Shown: positions 32,888 through 41,405 of the stretch, in pieces | Numbering within the stretch: position 1 is the stretch's first letter | Layout of the letters: each line of letters begins with the position of its first letter | DNA from: ZC4RG42 sp003242425 | GTDB taxonomy: Bacteria; Pseudomonadota; Gammaproteobacteria; Burkholderiales; SG8-39 | Direction: 5' to 3' | Assembly (NCBI GenBank): GCA_937907425.1 | Contig: CALCIE010000087.1 | Coordinates: 1-64,000, forward strand | DNA: 64,000 nt | Notes under the pieces: generated by a model | Seen by the model: only the letters and a program-made list of their open reading frames with translations | What the model was told of the DNA's origin: nothing | The model's database searches: none | Made by a program: the position numbers and the translations under genes

Positions 32888-34045
32888 TCACAAGGCCTGC
32901 AGGATGGCGCCCTTCAGATAACCGGTCTCGGGGATTTGTACGATCACCGGATGGTCCGCCGCCTGGCCGCGCCATTCGATCCAGCGCAGCGGCCGGCCAG
33001 CGTCCGCGGCCGCGCTCTCCAGCATTTCCCGGAACAGCACCGTGTTCACGTGATAGGAACAGCTGAACGTGCAGAGGTATCCGCCGGGCGCGAGGATGCG
33101 CATCGCCCGCAGATTGATTTCCTTGTAGCCGCGCAGCGCCGATTCGATGGCCGTCCGCTGCTTTGCAAAGGCCGGCGGGTCCAGCACCACGAGATCGTAG
33201 ACCGCGCCCGCTTCCTCCTGCTCCCTCAGGAAGTCGAAGGCGTTCGCCTCGACCAGCTCGACGTTCTCCAGACCGTTCAGCGCGACGTTGTCCTTCGCCC
33301 GGGCGAGCGCTTCCGTGGATGAATCGACGGCGACGACGCGTTCGGCGCCGCGCGCGAGATGCAGCGCGAAGGAGCCGTGATAGGCGAAGCAGTCCAGCAC
33401 GCGGCCGCGTGCGAGCTCGCCCGCACGCAGACGGTTCTCGCGCTGGTCGAGGAACGCGCCCGTCTTCTGGCCGTTGTTGAGGCCGGCCAGATAGCGCACC
33501 GCGCCTTCTGACACTTCCACCACGTCGGGGACGCGGCCCCAGAGGATTTCGACTGTACGCGGCAGCCCTTCGTGTTCACGGACCGGCACGTCGTTGCGTG
33601 CCAGGATGCCCGACGGCGCGAACCGGCGGCGCAGCACCTCCACGATCTGTGCGCGGAAGACCTCGATACCGGCGGAGAGGAACTGGGTCACGAGGATGTC
33701 GCCGTAGACATCCACGATCAGCGAGGGCAGACCGTCCGCTTCCGCATGCACGAGACGGTACGCGGACGTCCCGGCCACGACCGCGTTGCGATAGCGCATC
33801 GCAGCCTCGATCCGTTCCTCCCAGAACGCCTCGTCGATCAGCCGGTCTTCGCCGGTCAGCTTGCGCAGCGAGATCGTCGAGTTCGGACTCCACAGCGCAA
33901 CGCCGAGGAACCGGCCGCGCGCGTCCACGACGCGGACAGCACCGGGCTCCGGTCCCGGTGCGCCGATCACGTCGCTCTTGTAGATCCACGGATGCCCGCG
34001 CGACCATCTCGCGGCGCCGCGGGCCGACACCCGTGCCACGCGCAT
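32888..34045 (-). CDS. rlmI: 23S rRNA m5C1962 methyltransferase RlmI-type
   Basis: The 385-residue protein has an N-terminal PUA domain (ARWSRGHPWIYKSDVIG), an EEHEP-like linker domain and a Rossmann methyltransferase with VLDCFAYHGSFALHLARGAERVVAVDSS, VVLDPPAFAK and the cysteine-bearing LCTFSCSYHV. RlmI adds a methyl group to C1962 of 23S rRNA. GLNNGQKTGAFLDQRENR is diagnostic of the RlmI/YccW group. ATG 34045 is chosen because a GAAGGACC site precedes it directly; a start at 34096 would add 17 residues without similarity. It appears to be monocistronic. Confidence 0.93.
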   Translation of the reverse strand: MRVARVSARGAARWSRGHPWIYKSDVIGAPGPEPGAVRVVDARGRFLGVALWSPNSTISLRKLTGEDRLIDEAFWEERIEAAMRYRNAVVAGTSAYRLVHAEADGLPSLIVDVYGDILVTQFLSAGIEVFRAQIVEVLRRRFAPSGILARNDVPVREHEGLPRTVEILWGRVPDVVEVSEGAVRYLAGLNNGQKTGAFLDQRENRLRAGELARGRVLDCFAYHGSFALHLARGAERVVAVDSSTEALARAKDNVALNGLENVELVEANAFDFLREQEEAGAVYDLVVLDPPAFAKQRTAIESALRGYKEINLRAMRILAPGGYLCTFSCSYHVNTVLFREMLESAAADAGRPLRWIEWRGQAADHPVIVQIPETGYLKGAILQAL

Positions 34046-34475
34046 CGGTCCTTCGTTTCGTTTCGTCAGGACGGAAGAAGTGCTGTGCGTCTTCAATTTC
34101 TTATCGGGGTTTCGGTGGTGGGGAATCGTGAGCAGGGCCTCAGCGACAGCTCGGATTCCGGGTGCTCGTTCGCATTTCCGGCGTGGAGCGCGCCACGCTC
34201 CGTTGCTCGGAGCGTGCCATGTTTTCAGGGCGAATTATCCAACGGAGATGCACCACGAACAAACGGCCGTAGCACGCGCTTCGCGTCCAGCGTGACACGG
34301 ACGACAGGCTGTCGCATCGCGGCGACGACGTGCGAATTCGCAGGCGTCGCACGGTATTACAGGCTCCCGGCAGCGCTTGCGTACGACAGTCTCTAAGCCT
34401 CTGAAACGGGTTTGGATCCGGCCTTGGGTGCAGGCCGTGCATGACCCTGCCCGCAACTGGAAGAGGAGGAAGGCC
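34046..34475. other. Intergenic region between rlmI and the CHRD gene
   Basis: This 430-base divergent gap holds no credible coding frame. It contains a strong hairpin at 34194-34216 (separate entry) and a run GTTTCGTTTCGTC near 34055-34067. It should carry the promoters of both flanking genes, but no pair of -35 and -10 boxes is convincing. The sequence is less GC-biased than the genes around it. Confidence 0.5.
34194..34216 (+). repeat. Perfect inverted repeat in the intergenic region
   Basis: The arms CACGCTCCG and CGGAGCGTG are perfect over 9 bases with a 5-base loop TTGCT, followed by CCATGTTTTC. It could be a hairpin terminator or an operator; no T-run directly follows, so the role is open. 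Confidence 0.55.
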
Positions 34476-35003
34476 ATGAAGCGGATGCTCTATGCCTTGC
34501 TCGCGGCCGGCACCCTGCTGCTCGCCGTACCGGCGCAGGCCGCGCTGCTCTTTTTCGAGGCCACGCTGACCGGCGCGGAAGAAGTGCCGCCGCGCGATAC
34601 GCCCGCGACCGGCTTCGGCACGGTCGTGCTCGACGATGTGGCGCTCACCATCACCGTGAATCTCGGTTTCGAGAATCTCACCACGCCTTCCATCATGGCG
34701 CACATCCACCAGGCGCCGATCGGCGTAAACGGTCCCATCGTCTTTCCCCTGGAGCTGGGCGATGCGCTCGGCCAGACTGCGGGTGCGATCGACACGCAGG
34801 TGTTCACGCTTCCGAACGGCGCAGCCGATGTGCAGACCTTCCTCGCCGGCGGCTTCTATTTCAACGTGCATTCGGAAATGTTCCCGCCCGGCGAAATCCG
34901 CGGCCAGATCTTCCAGGTCGCGAACGGCGTGCCGCTGCCTTCGCCGCTGCTGCTGGCGCTCACCGCGCTCGGCGCGCTGGCGCTGGCGCGGCGCAAGTAT
35001 TGA
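34476..35003 (+). CDS. CHRD-domain exported protein with VPLPxx sorting tail
   Basis: The 175-residue protein has a signal peptide (MKRMLYALLAAGTLLLAVPAQA), a single CHRD domain (FFEATLTGAEEVPPRDTPATGFGTVVLD, MAHIHQAPIGVNGPIVF and FYFNVHSEMFPPGEIRGQI) and a C-terminal sorting signal, NGVPLPSPLLLALTALGALALARRKY. The latter consists of VPLPSP, a hydrophobic helix and a basic end, like the PEP-CTERM/VPLPA-CTERM signals processed by exosortase. Such proteins are exported and usually tied to extracellular polysaccharide or biofilm. No exosortase gene is in the window. A strong GAGGAGGAAGG site precedes ATG 34476. Confidence 0.9.
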   Translation: MKRMLYALLAAGTLLLAVPAQAALLFFEATLTGAEEVPPRDTPATGFGTVVLDDVALTITVNLGFENLTTPSIMAHIHQAPIGVNGPIVFPLELGDALGQTAGAIDTQVFTLPNGAADVQTFLAGGFYFNVHSEMFPPGEIRGQIFQVANGVPLPSPLLLALTALGALALARRKY

Positions 35004-35066
35004 AAGCCCCCTGCACACTTCTGCTAGGCTCCGGATCATTCATTGTTTCCGGAGTCTCAGCGGAGG

Positions 35067-35618
35067 ATGAACAGTAGCGTCGACGAAGTCATCGCCGCCA
35101 CGCGCGGCTGGATCGAGCGCGCCGTCATCGGTCTCAACCTGTGCCCGTTCGCCAAGGCGGTATATGTCAGGGAACGCATCCGCTATACCGTCAGCGAAGC
35201 ACGCAGCGTGGAGGCGCTGCTCGAGGATCTGGTGCGGGAACTCCAGTACCTCGCCGAGGTGCCGCCGGAAAAAATAGACACCACGCTGTTGATCCACCCC
35301 TACGTGCTGCAGGACTTCCTCGACTTCAACGATTTCCTCGATACAGCGGAAGCGGCAGTCGAGGCGCTCGGTCTTACCGGTGTGCTGCAGGTGGCGAGCT
35401 TCCATCCACAGTACCGTTTCGCCGACAGCGAACCCGGGGATATCGCCAACTACACCAACCGCTCGCCCTATCCCACGCTGCACCTGCTGCGCGAAGCCAG
35501 CATCGAGCAGGCCGTGGAAAGCTACGGCGACGCCGAACGCATCTACCGGCAGAACATCCGCACCATGCGCGAACTCGGCCTGGAAGGCTGGCTGAAACTG
35601 CGCATCGGCGAGCCCTGA
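35067..35618 (+). CDS. DUF1415 family protein
   Basis: The 183-residue protein carries the DUF1415 core: ATRGWIERAVIGLNLCPFAKAVY near the start, DTTLLIHPYVLQDFLDFNDFLD, VLQVASFHPQYRFADSEPGDIANYTNRSPYPTLHLLRE and the final REL-GLEGW. It has the conserved N-L-C-P-F-A motif and a histidine-rich FHPQY. No reaction is established for the family. ATG 35067 is abutted by GGAGG, too close for an ideal site, so TTG 35043 is an alternative start adding eight residues. It lies 63 bases after the CHRD gene, in the same direction, with no visible functional link. Confidence 0.88.
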   Translation: MNSSVDEVIAATRGWIERAVIGLNLCPFAKAVYVRERIRYTVSEARSVEALLEDLVRELQYLAEVPPEKIDTTLLIHPYVLQDFLDFNDFLDTAEAAVEALGLTGVLQVASFHPQYRFADSEPGDIANYTNRSPYPTLHLLREASIEQAVESYGDAERIYRQNIRTMRELGLEGWLKLRIGEP

Positions 35619-35980
35619 TGCCCGCATCGCTGCGCCATGCGGCTATAAATTGCGCTTTCCGTAATCCGGGACTTTCCGCTATAGCGTCACATCGCGACGA
35701 GTTAGTACCCGCACTCGCGCAATCGAGGGTGGCCTCCGCGCGCTATCCGTAGGACAATCGCCCACCCCGTCACAAACATGGATGACGGCGTGGTCTGATG
35801 TCCTGTCCGTACGGGTTCGACAAGTTCCTCCCCCGCGGCTATCGAACCCGGTTTGCGCAGCCCCACTGAGCGCAAACCCGTTTCCTCCCGTTCGAACGCC
35901 GGCAAGCGTCCCGGCACGCTCACGGCGGATCGACAGGCATTGAACGCGTCGTCGCTCAACAAACAAAAAGGAGCCAAGGG
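35619..35980. other. Leader region of the ggpPS gene
   Basis: These 362 bases contain no credible gene. A TATAAA at about 35643 could be a -10 element but lacks a paired -35. The end carries a strong ribosome site AAAAAGGAG before ATG 35981. The long 5' region would allow osmotic or sigma-factor control, but I see no known riboswitch or operator. Confidence 0.5.
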
Positions 35981-38227
35981 ATGCTGCTCGCCACAGACCT
36001 GGACGGTACCTTCCTCGCCGGCGCGCCTGAAGCCCGGCAAACGCTCTACCAGCTCATCGCGCGCAACCCTGACATCAAGCTGGCCTATGTGACAGGACGC
36101 GGCCTGGAGTCGGTGCTGCCGCTGCTGTTCGATCCGTCCCTGCCCGATCCCGATTACATCATCTGCGATGTGGGCGCGACCGTCGTCGCCGGAAACAACC
36201 TGCTGCCCATCCAGCCCCTGCAAGGCGAAATCGCGTTGCGCTGGCCGGGCGAGCAGAAGGTGGCGGCGGCCTTCGCCGATCATCCCCGGCTGGTGCGGCA
36301 GAACACGCCCCAGGAACGCCGCTGCTCGTATTTCTGCGAAAGCGACGACGTCGACGATGAAATTGAACGCATCGCGCACAGCCTCGGTTGCGACGTGCTG
36401 TTCTCGGCCGACAGGTATCTGGACATCCTGCCCAAAGGCGTGAACAAGGGTTCGACGTTGCGAGCGCTGGTCGAACACCTCGGCATCGACAGCGACAGGG
36501 TACTGGTCGCCGGCGACACGCTGAACGATCTGTCCATGTATCAGCAGGGGTTCAAAGGCGTTTGCGTGGGCGGCTCCGAAGCAGGGCTGATCGAGGCCAC
36601 GCGCGCTCTGCCGCAGGTGCTGCACGCCGAACGCGAAGGCTGCGGCGGCATTCTCGACGCGATCGCGCATTTCCGCATGCTCGATCATCTCGAAGTGGTC
36701 GAGCCCGCCGAAGTCCAGCCGGGCCGTTCGGAGCTGGTCATGGTCTATCACCGCCTGCCGTACGAGGAATACGTCGAGGACGGCGAGCTGAAGCGGCGCC
36801 GTCCGTCCTCGCCCAACGGCATCATCCCGACGCTGCTCAACTATTTCCGCGACGGGCGGCGCGGCTCGTGGGTGGCCTGGTCCACCCACGAAGACCGGCA
36901 CGGCCGCTTCCAGGCCCGCACCCCTGTGGATATCGAGCGTTATCCCAATCTGGTGTGCGCGCGCGTGCAGATGTCCAAGCAGGACGTGGACATTTTCTAC
37001 AAGCGTTTTTCGAAGGAAGCCTTCTGGCCGATGCTGCACACCTTCTGGGAACGCGCGCAGTTCCGCGAAGACCACTGGCAGGTCTTCCTGCGCGTCAACC
37101 GGACCTTCGCCGAGGCCGCCGCGGCCGAAGCGGCCCCCGGCGCGGTGGTGTGGATCCACGACTACAACCTGTGGATGGTGCCGGCGTATCTGCGCGAGCT
37201 GCGGCCGGACGTGAAGATCGCCTTCTTCCATCACACGCATTTCCCCTCGGCCGACGTGTTCAACGTCGTGCCGTGGCGGCGCCAGATCATCGGCAGCCTG
37301 CTGCAATGCGATTACGTCGGCTTCCACGTGCCTCGGCAGGTCGAGAATTTCGTCGACGTCGTGCGCGGCGTGACGCCGATGAAAATCGTCCACCGCGAAC
37401 ACTGCGCGCCGCGCTTCCTCACTTACGGCTGTGCGGTGGGCGTGGACCAGGTCACCACCGAAATCGAAGTGCTCGGCAAGCGGGTGCGGCTCGGTGCGCA
37501 TCCCGTGGGGCTGGATGTCGGCCGCGTCGAGGAAATTCTCAAGCGGCCGGCCGTGCGCAGGCAGATCGGGGAATTGCGGCGCGAGCTGGGCAGCACGCGG
37601 CTGATGCTGTCGGTCGAGCGGCTGGACTACACCAAGGGCACCCTGGAAAAACTGCTCGCCTTCGAGCGCCTGCTCGACCGCTATCCCGCGCTGCAGGGCG
37701 AGGTCACGCTCATCGCCATTTGCGTGCCGGCGGCACAGGAGATGCGGGTGTACCGCGACCTGCAGGCACAGATCGAACGCGCCGTGGGCCGCATCAACGG
37801 CCGCTACTCTAAGGTCGGCTGGACCCCGGTGCAGTATTTCTTCCGCGCCGTCCCCTTCGAGCAACTGGTGGCCTATTACGCCGCGGCCGATCTGATGTGG
37901 GACACCCCGCTGCGCGACGGCCTCAATCTGGTCGCGAAGGAGTATGTGGCCACACAAGGCCTCCTCGACGCGGCGGGGGTGTTGGTGCTGTCGGAATTCG
38001 CCGGTGCCGGCGCGGAACTGAAAGGCGCTGTCCTCACCAACCCTCACAACATCGACGACCTGGTGGCCTCATGCTACCAGGGCCTGAGCATGGACGAGAG
38101 CGAGCGCCGCAGCAGGATGCACATGATGTTCGAGATCGTGCGCCACAACGACGTCCGGCGCTGGGGCGACGACTTCCTTGCGGCGGTACGCGCCGATGCG
38201 ACGCCGCCCGAACGCATGGCGTCCTGA
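35981..38227 (+). CDS. ggpPS: Glucosylglycerol-phosphate phosphatase/synthase fusion
   Basis: The 748-residue protein fuses an N-terminal HAD phosphatase (about 1-255; DLDGTFLAG with nucleophile Asp6, KGVNKGSTL and GDTLNDLSM) to a GT20 synthase (about 265-745). The synthase has WIHDYNLWMVPAYL, FFHHTHFPSADVFNVVPWR, CDYVGFHVPRQVENFVDV, VERLDYTKGTLEKL and TPLRDGLNLVAKEYVATQ. The phosphatase-first order and these motifs fit GgpPS of Stenotrophomonas and Azotobacter, which makes glucosylglycerol-phosphate from ADP-glucose and glycerol-3-phosphate, then dephosphorylates it. Trehalose bifunctional enzymes have the synthase first. Glucosylglycerol is a compatible solute under salt stress. A trehalose-phosphate function cannot be fully excluded without alignment. 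Confidence 0.87.
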   Translation: MLLATDLDGTFLAGAPEARQTLYQLIARNPDIKLAYVTGRGLESVLPLLFDPSLPDPDYIICDVGATVVAGNNLLPIQPLQGEIALRWPGEQKVAAAFADHPRLVRQNTPQERRCSYFCESDDVDDEIERIAHSLGCDVLFSADRYLDILPKGVNKGSTLRALVEHLGIDSDRVLVAGDTLNDLSMYQQGFKGVCVGGSEAGLIEATRALPQVLHAEREGCGGILDAIAHFRMLDHLEVVEPAEVQPGRSELVMVYHRLPYEEYVEDGELKRRRPSSPNGIIPTLLNYFRDGRRGSWVAWSTHEDRHGRFQARTPVDIERYPNLVCARVQMSKQDVDIFYKRFSKEAFWPMLHTFWERAQFREDHWQVFLRVNRTFAEAAAAEAAPGAVVWIHDYNLWMVPAYLRELRPDVKIAFFHHTHFPSADVFNVVPWRRQIIGSLLQCDYVGFHVPRQVENFVDVVRGVTPMKIVHREHCAPRFLTYGCAVGVDQVTTEIEVLGKRVRLGAHPVGLDVGRVEEILKRPAVRRQIGELRRELGSTRLMLSVERLDYTKGTLEKLLAFERLLDRYPALQGEVTLIAICVPAAQEMRVYRDLQAQIERAVGRINGRYSKVGWTPVQYFFRAVPFEQLVAYYAAADLMWDTPLRDGLNLVAKEYVATQGLLDAAGVLVLSEFAGAGAELKGAVLTNPHNIDDLVASCYQGLSMDESERRSRMHMMFEIVRHNDVRRWGDDFLAAVRADATPPERMAS

Positions 38228-38229
38228 GG

Positions 38230-38285
38230 CCGCACTTGCGGTGTGCCGCAGGTGCGGCTCGGGCGCGGCGAGCGCCCGAGCCGCA
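38230..38285 (+). terminator. Two overlapping hairpins after ggpPS
   Basis: The first hairpin pairs CCGCACTTGCGG (38230-38241) with CCGCAGGTGCGG (38246-38257), one G-U mismatch. The second is a perfect 14-base stem, 38253-38266 with 38272-38285, loop GGCGA. They share bases 38253-38257 and so exclude each other. No T-run follows, so it is a terminator or RNA-end structure of uncertain mechanism. Confidence 0.55.
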
Positions 38286-38372
38286 TCTCGCCGCGCCCGG
38301 CACGGAACCGGTTCACTTCGCCGACCTTAACCGGTATCGTTCCGGCTGTCTGGCAAGCGTCGTCGGAACGAA

Positions 38373-38567
38373 ATGAAGCCGCCCTATACGCCGCCCTATC
38401 CCGACACGCCCTGCGTGGCAGTGTGCACCACCACGTTCGACGAGATCTGCCGCGGCTGCGGCCGCACCGTGGACGAAGTCGCCCAATGGGTGTTCATGAC
38501 CCAGGAGGAAAAGAACGCGGTGTGGGAACGCATCCTCGCCCAGGGCTACCCGAGGCGGCAGAGCTAA
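38373..38567 (+). CDS. DUF1289 family small cysteine protein
   Basis: The 64-residue protein has the DUF1289 pattern TPCVAVCTTTFDEICRGCGRTVDEVAQWVFMTQEEK, with four cysteines (C-x3-C, C-x2-C) that may bind a metal. The length and the terminal E-x-I-W-x-R-I-like motif (AVWERILAQG) are typical. The function is unknown; members are common in proteobacteria. It lies 30 bases before the histidine phosphatase gene and is probably co-transcribed with it. Confidence 0.9.
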   Translation: MKPPYTPPYPDTPCVAVCTTTFDEICRGCGRTVDEVAQWVFMTQEEKNAVWERILAQGYPRRQS

Positions 38568-38597
38568 GCCTTCTTCTCGCCGCGCCGGAGGACCGCG

Positions 38598-39146
38598 ATG
38601 CCCCGCTTCCTGCTGTTCGCGCTGCTTTGTCTGGGCATCCCGGCCGCGCAGGCGGACGACAAGGCCGCGCTCTGGCAAAGCCTGCGTGCAGGCGAGGCGG
38701 TCGCGCTGATCCGCCACGCCGAAGCGCCGGGCAATTTCGATCCGCCCGGCTTCGAGTTCGGCGACTGCGGCACCCAGCGCAATCTCTCTGAGGCGGGCCG
38801 GGCCCAGGCCCGCGCGCTCGGCGACGAATTCCGCCGCCACGGCATCCGCGATGCGCTGATCTACTCGAGCCAGTGGTGCCGCTGCCTGGACACCGCGGCC
38901 GAGATGCGGCTCGGTCCCGTCGAGCCGCTGCCCGCGCTCAACTCCCTGCACCACGAACGGGCCGATGCCGAGGCGCAGACGGCCGCCGTGCGGCGGCTCA
39001 TCCGCGAACACCGGGACCGTCCCCTGCTACTCGTCACCCACCAGGTCAATATCGCGCGTCTGGCCGGTACCCACGCCGGCTCGGGAGAGGTCATCGTCGT
39101 CCGCCCCGAGGGCGAACGCCTGAGCGTCCTGGGACGCCTACCCTGA
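38598..39146 (+). CDS. Exported histidine phosphatase family protein
   Basis: The 182-residue protein begins with a signal peptide (MPRFLLFALLCLGIPAAQAD) and is a histidine phosphatase (PGAM-like). The phosphorylated histidine lies in ALIRHAEAPG, with the second arginine and histidine in SSQWCRCLDTAAEMR and LLVTHQVNIARLAG. Periplasmic members of this family dephosphorylate sugars or lipid-bound phosphates; the substrate is not evident. The cysteine pair in GDCGTQRN and WCRCLDT may form a disulfide in the periplasm. A GGAGGACCGCG site precedes ATG 38598. Confidence 0.88.
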   Translation: MPRFLLFALLCLGIPAAQADDKAALWQSLRAGEAVALIRHAEAPGNFDPPGFEFGDCGTQRNLSEAGRAQARALGDEFRRHGIRDALIYSSQWCRCLDTAAEMRLGPVEPLPALNSLHHERADAEAQTAAVRRLIREHRDRPLLLVTHQVNIARLAGTHAGSGEVIVVRPEGERLSVLGRLP

Positions 39147-39206
39147 AGTATTGAGCGACGAAATTTTCCGGCCCCCGGCTGGTCCTTTCCTGGTATGGTG
39201 CCGGAA

Positions 39207-39231
39207 ACGCGCCGCCCGGTCGGCGGCGCGT
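39207..39231 (+). terminator. Strong GC hairpin between genes
   Basis: A perfect 10-base stem ACGCGCCGCC/GGCGGCGCGT with a 5-base loop lies 60 bases past the phosphatase stop. It lacks a T-run but would be very stable, and may end transcription with help of Rho or protect the mRNA end. Confidence 0.5.
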
Positions 39232-39299
39232 CTTGAACAACTTGCATTCAAGTCATCGTCCGCACGGGCGCTGCTGGATGCTTTATCTGGGAGAAGACT

Positions 39300-39722
39300 A
39301 TGGCCAATGCCGATCTAGACGGCCTGCTCAACATCGCGATCCAGCTCGCCCGCCAATCGCTGTCCAAGAACGGGACGTTCGCGCCCTTCGGCGCGCACAT
39401 CTCGGCCGACGGCGAAACCGCGCTCGTCGAGCCGGACGAGGTCAATCCGGACGCAGTCCCGGAGCTGCTGAGCGGATTGCGGGAGCTGTTGCGGGAAAAG
39501 GCGCAAAACGGCGAAATCCGCGCGGCCGTGCTGTGCTTCGAAGGTCGCGCCACGCCGCCCGGTGAGGACGCCGCCTGCGCCGTGATCGGCCTGCAGCTCG
39601 ATCACGAAAGCGGCGAATGCTACGAACTCGGCGTGCCCTACGTCATCGCCGACACCGGCGAGGTCGAGCTGGGCATGGTCTTCGGCGCGCGCGTGCAGCC
39701 GGATCTGTTCGCCACGACCTGA
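39300..39722 (+). CDS. Conserved hypothetical protein
   Basis: The 140-residue protein is not assigned to a family I know. It appears soluble and acidic, starting MANADLDGLLNIAIQLARQSLSKNG, then FAPFGAHISADGETALVEPDEVN, EIRAAVLCFEGRATPP and CAVIGLQLDHESGECYELGVPYVIADTGEVELG. Alternating strands and one N-terminal helix suggest a small alpha/beta domain. A GGGAGAAG site precedes ATG 39300. It is flanked by a strong hairpin upstream and a convergent symporter gene downstream, so it is likely a single-gene unit. Confidence 0.7.
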   Translation: MANADLDGLLNIAIQLARQSLSKNGTFAPFGAHISADGETALVEPDEVNPDAVPELLSGLRELLREKAQNGEIRAAVLCFEGRATPPGEDAACAVIGLQLDHESGECYELGVPYVIADTGEVELGMVFGARVQPDLFATT

Positions 39723-39735
39723 GCGGCGGCCCGTC

Positions 39736-41271
39736 TCAGCCGAAAGCCAGGACGAGTGCGAGCGTGAGCACAGCCACGCTCACGCTCGCGATTTTCACGT
39801 CGCGCGGAACCGCGGCGCGTCGCCGCATCGCCTCGACGCCCGTCGGGTTGACCGGCTCGTCGATGAACGTGGCAGCCAGATGACAGGCGAGGACGGTGAC
39901 GGCGAGCAGCATGCCCGCCGTGATGGTGAAGTGCAGCTCCACCCAGCCGGCGAGGCTCGCAAGGAACCAGGCCGCGCTGAACAGATGGCCGGCCGCCGTG
40001 CCGAGCAAAGCGGCCGTGCCGCCCACGCGCCGGCTCAGCATCGCGACGGCGAACGTCCCTACCAGCGGCGAGGCCACATAGGCGAATCCCTGCTGCAGAT
40101 AGGCGAATAAGCCCGGAAAGCGGTCGATCATCGGCGCCCACAACGCTGCAATGCCGACGAGCAGCAGCACAATGACGCGGCCGAGGCGCGCCAGCCGCTC
40201 CGAATCGCGCGCCTCGCCATCGATGAAATCGAGCGTGATGAGCGTCGAGGCGGAATTGAGCGCCGAATCGATGCTCGACATGATGGCGGCGAGCAGTCCG
40301 GCGATGATCAATCCCGCGATTCCCACCGGTGCGTACGCGGCGATCATCGCCGGGAAGACTTCGTCCGCCCGCGCCAGATCGGGCAGCAGCACCGCCGCCA
40401 TGGCGCCCGGCAACACCATGATGAACAGCGGCGCCAGCTTGAGCAGCGCAGCGAGCGCCGCACCCCAGCCCGCATGGCGCATATCGCGAGCACCCAGCAG
40501 CCGCTGCGAAACGTATTGGTTCATCGTCCAATAGTAGAAACCGAGGATGGGCAAACCGATGAGCGTGCCGAGCCAGGGCAGCTCCGGATCGTCGAGCGGA
40601 CGGAACAGCGACAGCCGCTCTTCGCCCAGCGCTGCGCGCACCGCCGGCCAGGAATAATCGAACTGGCCGAAGACGATCACGGCGAGGATCAGCGAGCCGA
40701 GCAGCAGCACCACCGACTGCAGCACGTCGGTGTAGGCGACCGCCCGCAGCCCGCCCGCGGCGGTGTACAGGCCCGTGAACAGGGCGATGGCGAAACAGGT
40801 CGGCCACAGCGACAGGCCGGGGATGAACATCATCAGCACGATCGCTCCGGCATAGAGACTCCCCGCGGTGTCGAGGAAGATGCTGAGGAACACCGTGACC
40901 GCGGACAGGTATTTGCGCAGGCGGCCGTCGAAACGACGCTCGAGGAGCTCCGGTACGGTGGTGATGCGGTTGGCCAGGAACACCGGCACGACGGCGAAGG
41001 TGGAAAACATCAGCACCGCCGCGGCCATCCATTCGTAATTCGCCACGGCGATACCGGAGCCCCAGGCCGCGCCCGGCAGACCGATCAGCGTCGTGGAGGA
41101 AATGTTGGAGGCGAACAGCGACAGACCCACCACGCCCCACCCGAGCGAGCGGCCTGCGAGAAACAGCTCCTCGGCGTCCGGGCTTTTACGCGTCACGCGC
41201 ACGCACACCGCCGCAGTGATCAGCAGATAAGCGCCTAGAATCGCATAGTCGACGGTGTGCAGCGTGGCCAT
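39736..41271 (-). CDS. Sodium:solute symporter (SSS family)
   Basis: The 511-residue inner-membrane protein has about 13 hydrophobic helices and SSS landmarks: ELFLAGRSLGWGVVGLSLFASNISSTTLIGLPGAAW, RITTVPELLERRFDGRLRKY, GGLRAVAYTDVLQ, YYWTMNQYVSQRLLGARD and GLLAAIMSSIDSALNSASTLITLDF. The last motif carries the sodium-site serines. Its resemblance is strongest to SGLT-like sugar transporters, but substrate specificity cannot be fixed. A perfect GGAGGACGT site precedes ATG 41271; a longer frame to 41358 lacks similarity. It is divergent from the DUF488 gene. Confidence 0.92.
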   Translation of the reverse strand: MATLHTVDYAILGAYLLITAAVCVRVTRKSPDAEELFLAGRSLGWGVVGLSLFASNISSTTLIGLPGAAWGSGIAVANYEWMAAAVLMFSTFAVVPVFLANRITTVPELLERRFDGRLRKYLSAVTVFLSIFLDTAGSLYAGAIVLMMFIPGLSLWPTCFAIALFTGLYTAAGGLRAVAYTDVLQSVVLLLGSLILAVIVFGQFDYSWPAVRAALGEERLSLFRPLDDPELPWLGTLIGLPILGFYYWTMNQYVSQRLLGARDMRHAGWGAALAALLKLAPLFIMVLPGAMAAVLLPDLARADEVFPAMIAAYAPVGIAGLIIAGLLAAIMSSIDSALNSASTLITLDFIDGEARDSERLARLGRVIVLLLVGIAALWAPMIDRFPGLFAYLQQGFAYVASPLVGTFAVAMLSRRVGGTAALLGTAAGHLFSAAWFLASLAGWVELHFTITAGMLLAVTVLACHLAATFIDEPVNPTGVEAMRRRAAVPRDVKIASVSVAVLTLALVLAFG

Positions 41272-41405
41272 ACGTCCTCCCCGGTGCTCGTTCTGTCGCC
41301 CACGTCCGGCGAAGACGAAGGCTGCGGCACCAATACAACATCGGGCGTGACCCGACAACCTTGTGCGAAACGCGTTTTTGTGATCGGCAGATGAGAGGGC
41401 GGTGA

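Noticed and set aside
35702..38047. 781-residue open frame antisense to ggpPS
   Set aside because: Same cause; the plus strand encodes two clear enzyme domains.
35981..38227. Trehalose-6-phosphate synthase/phosphatase (OtsAB) call
   Set aside because: Domain order and motifs fit glucosylglycerol-phosphate synthase/phosphatase better, though the alternative is noted.
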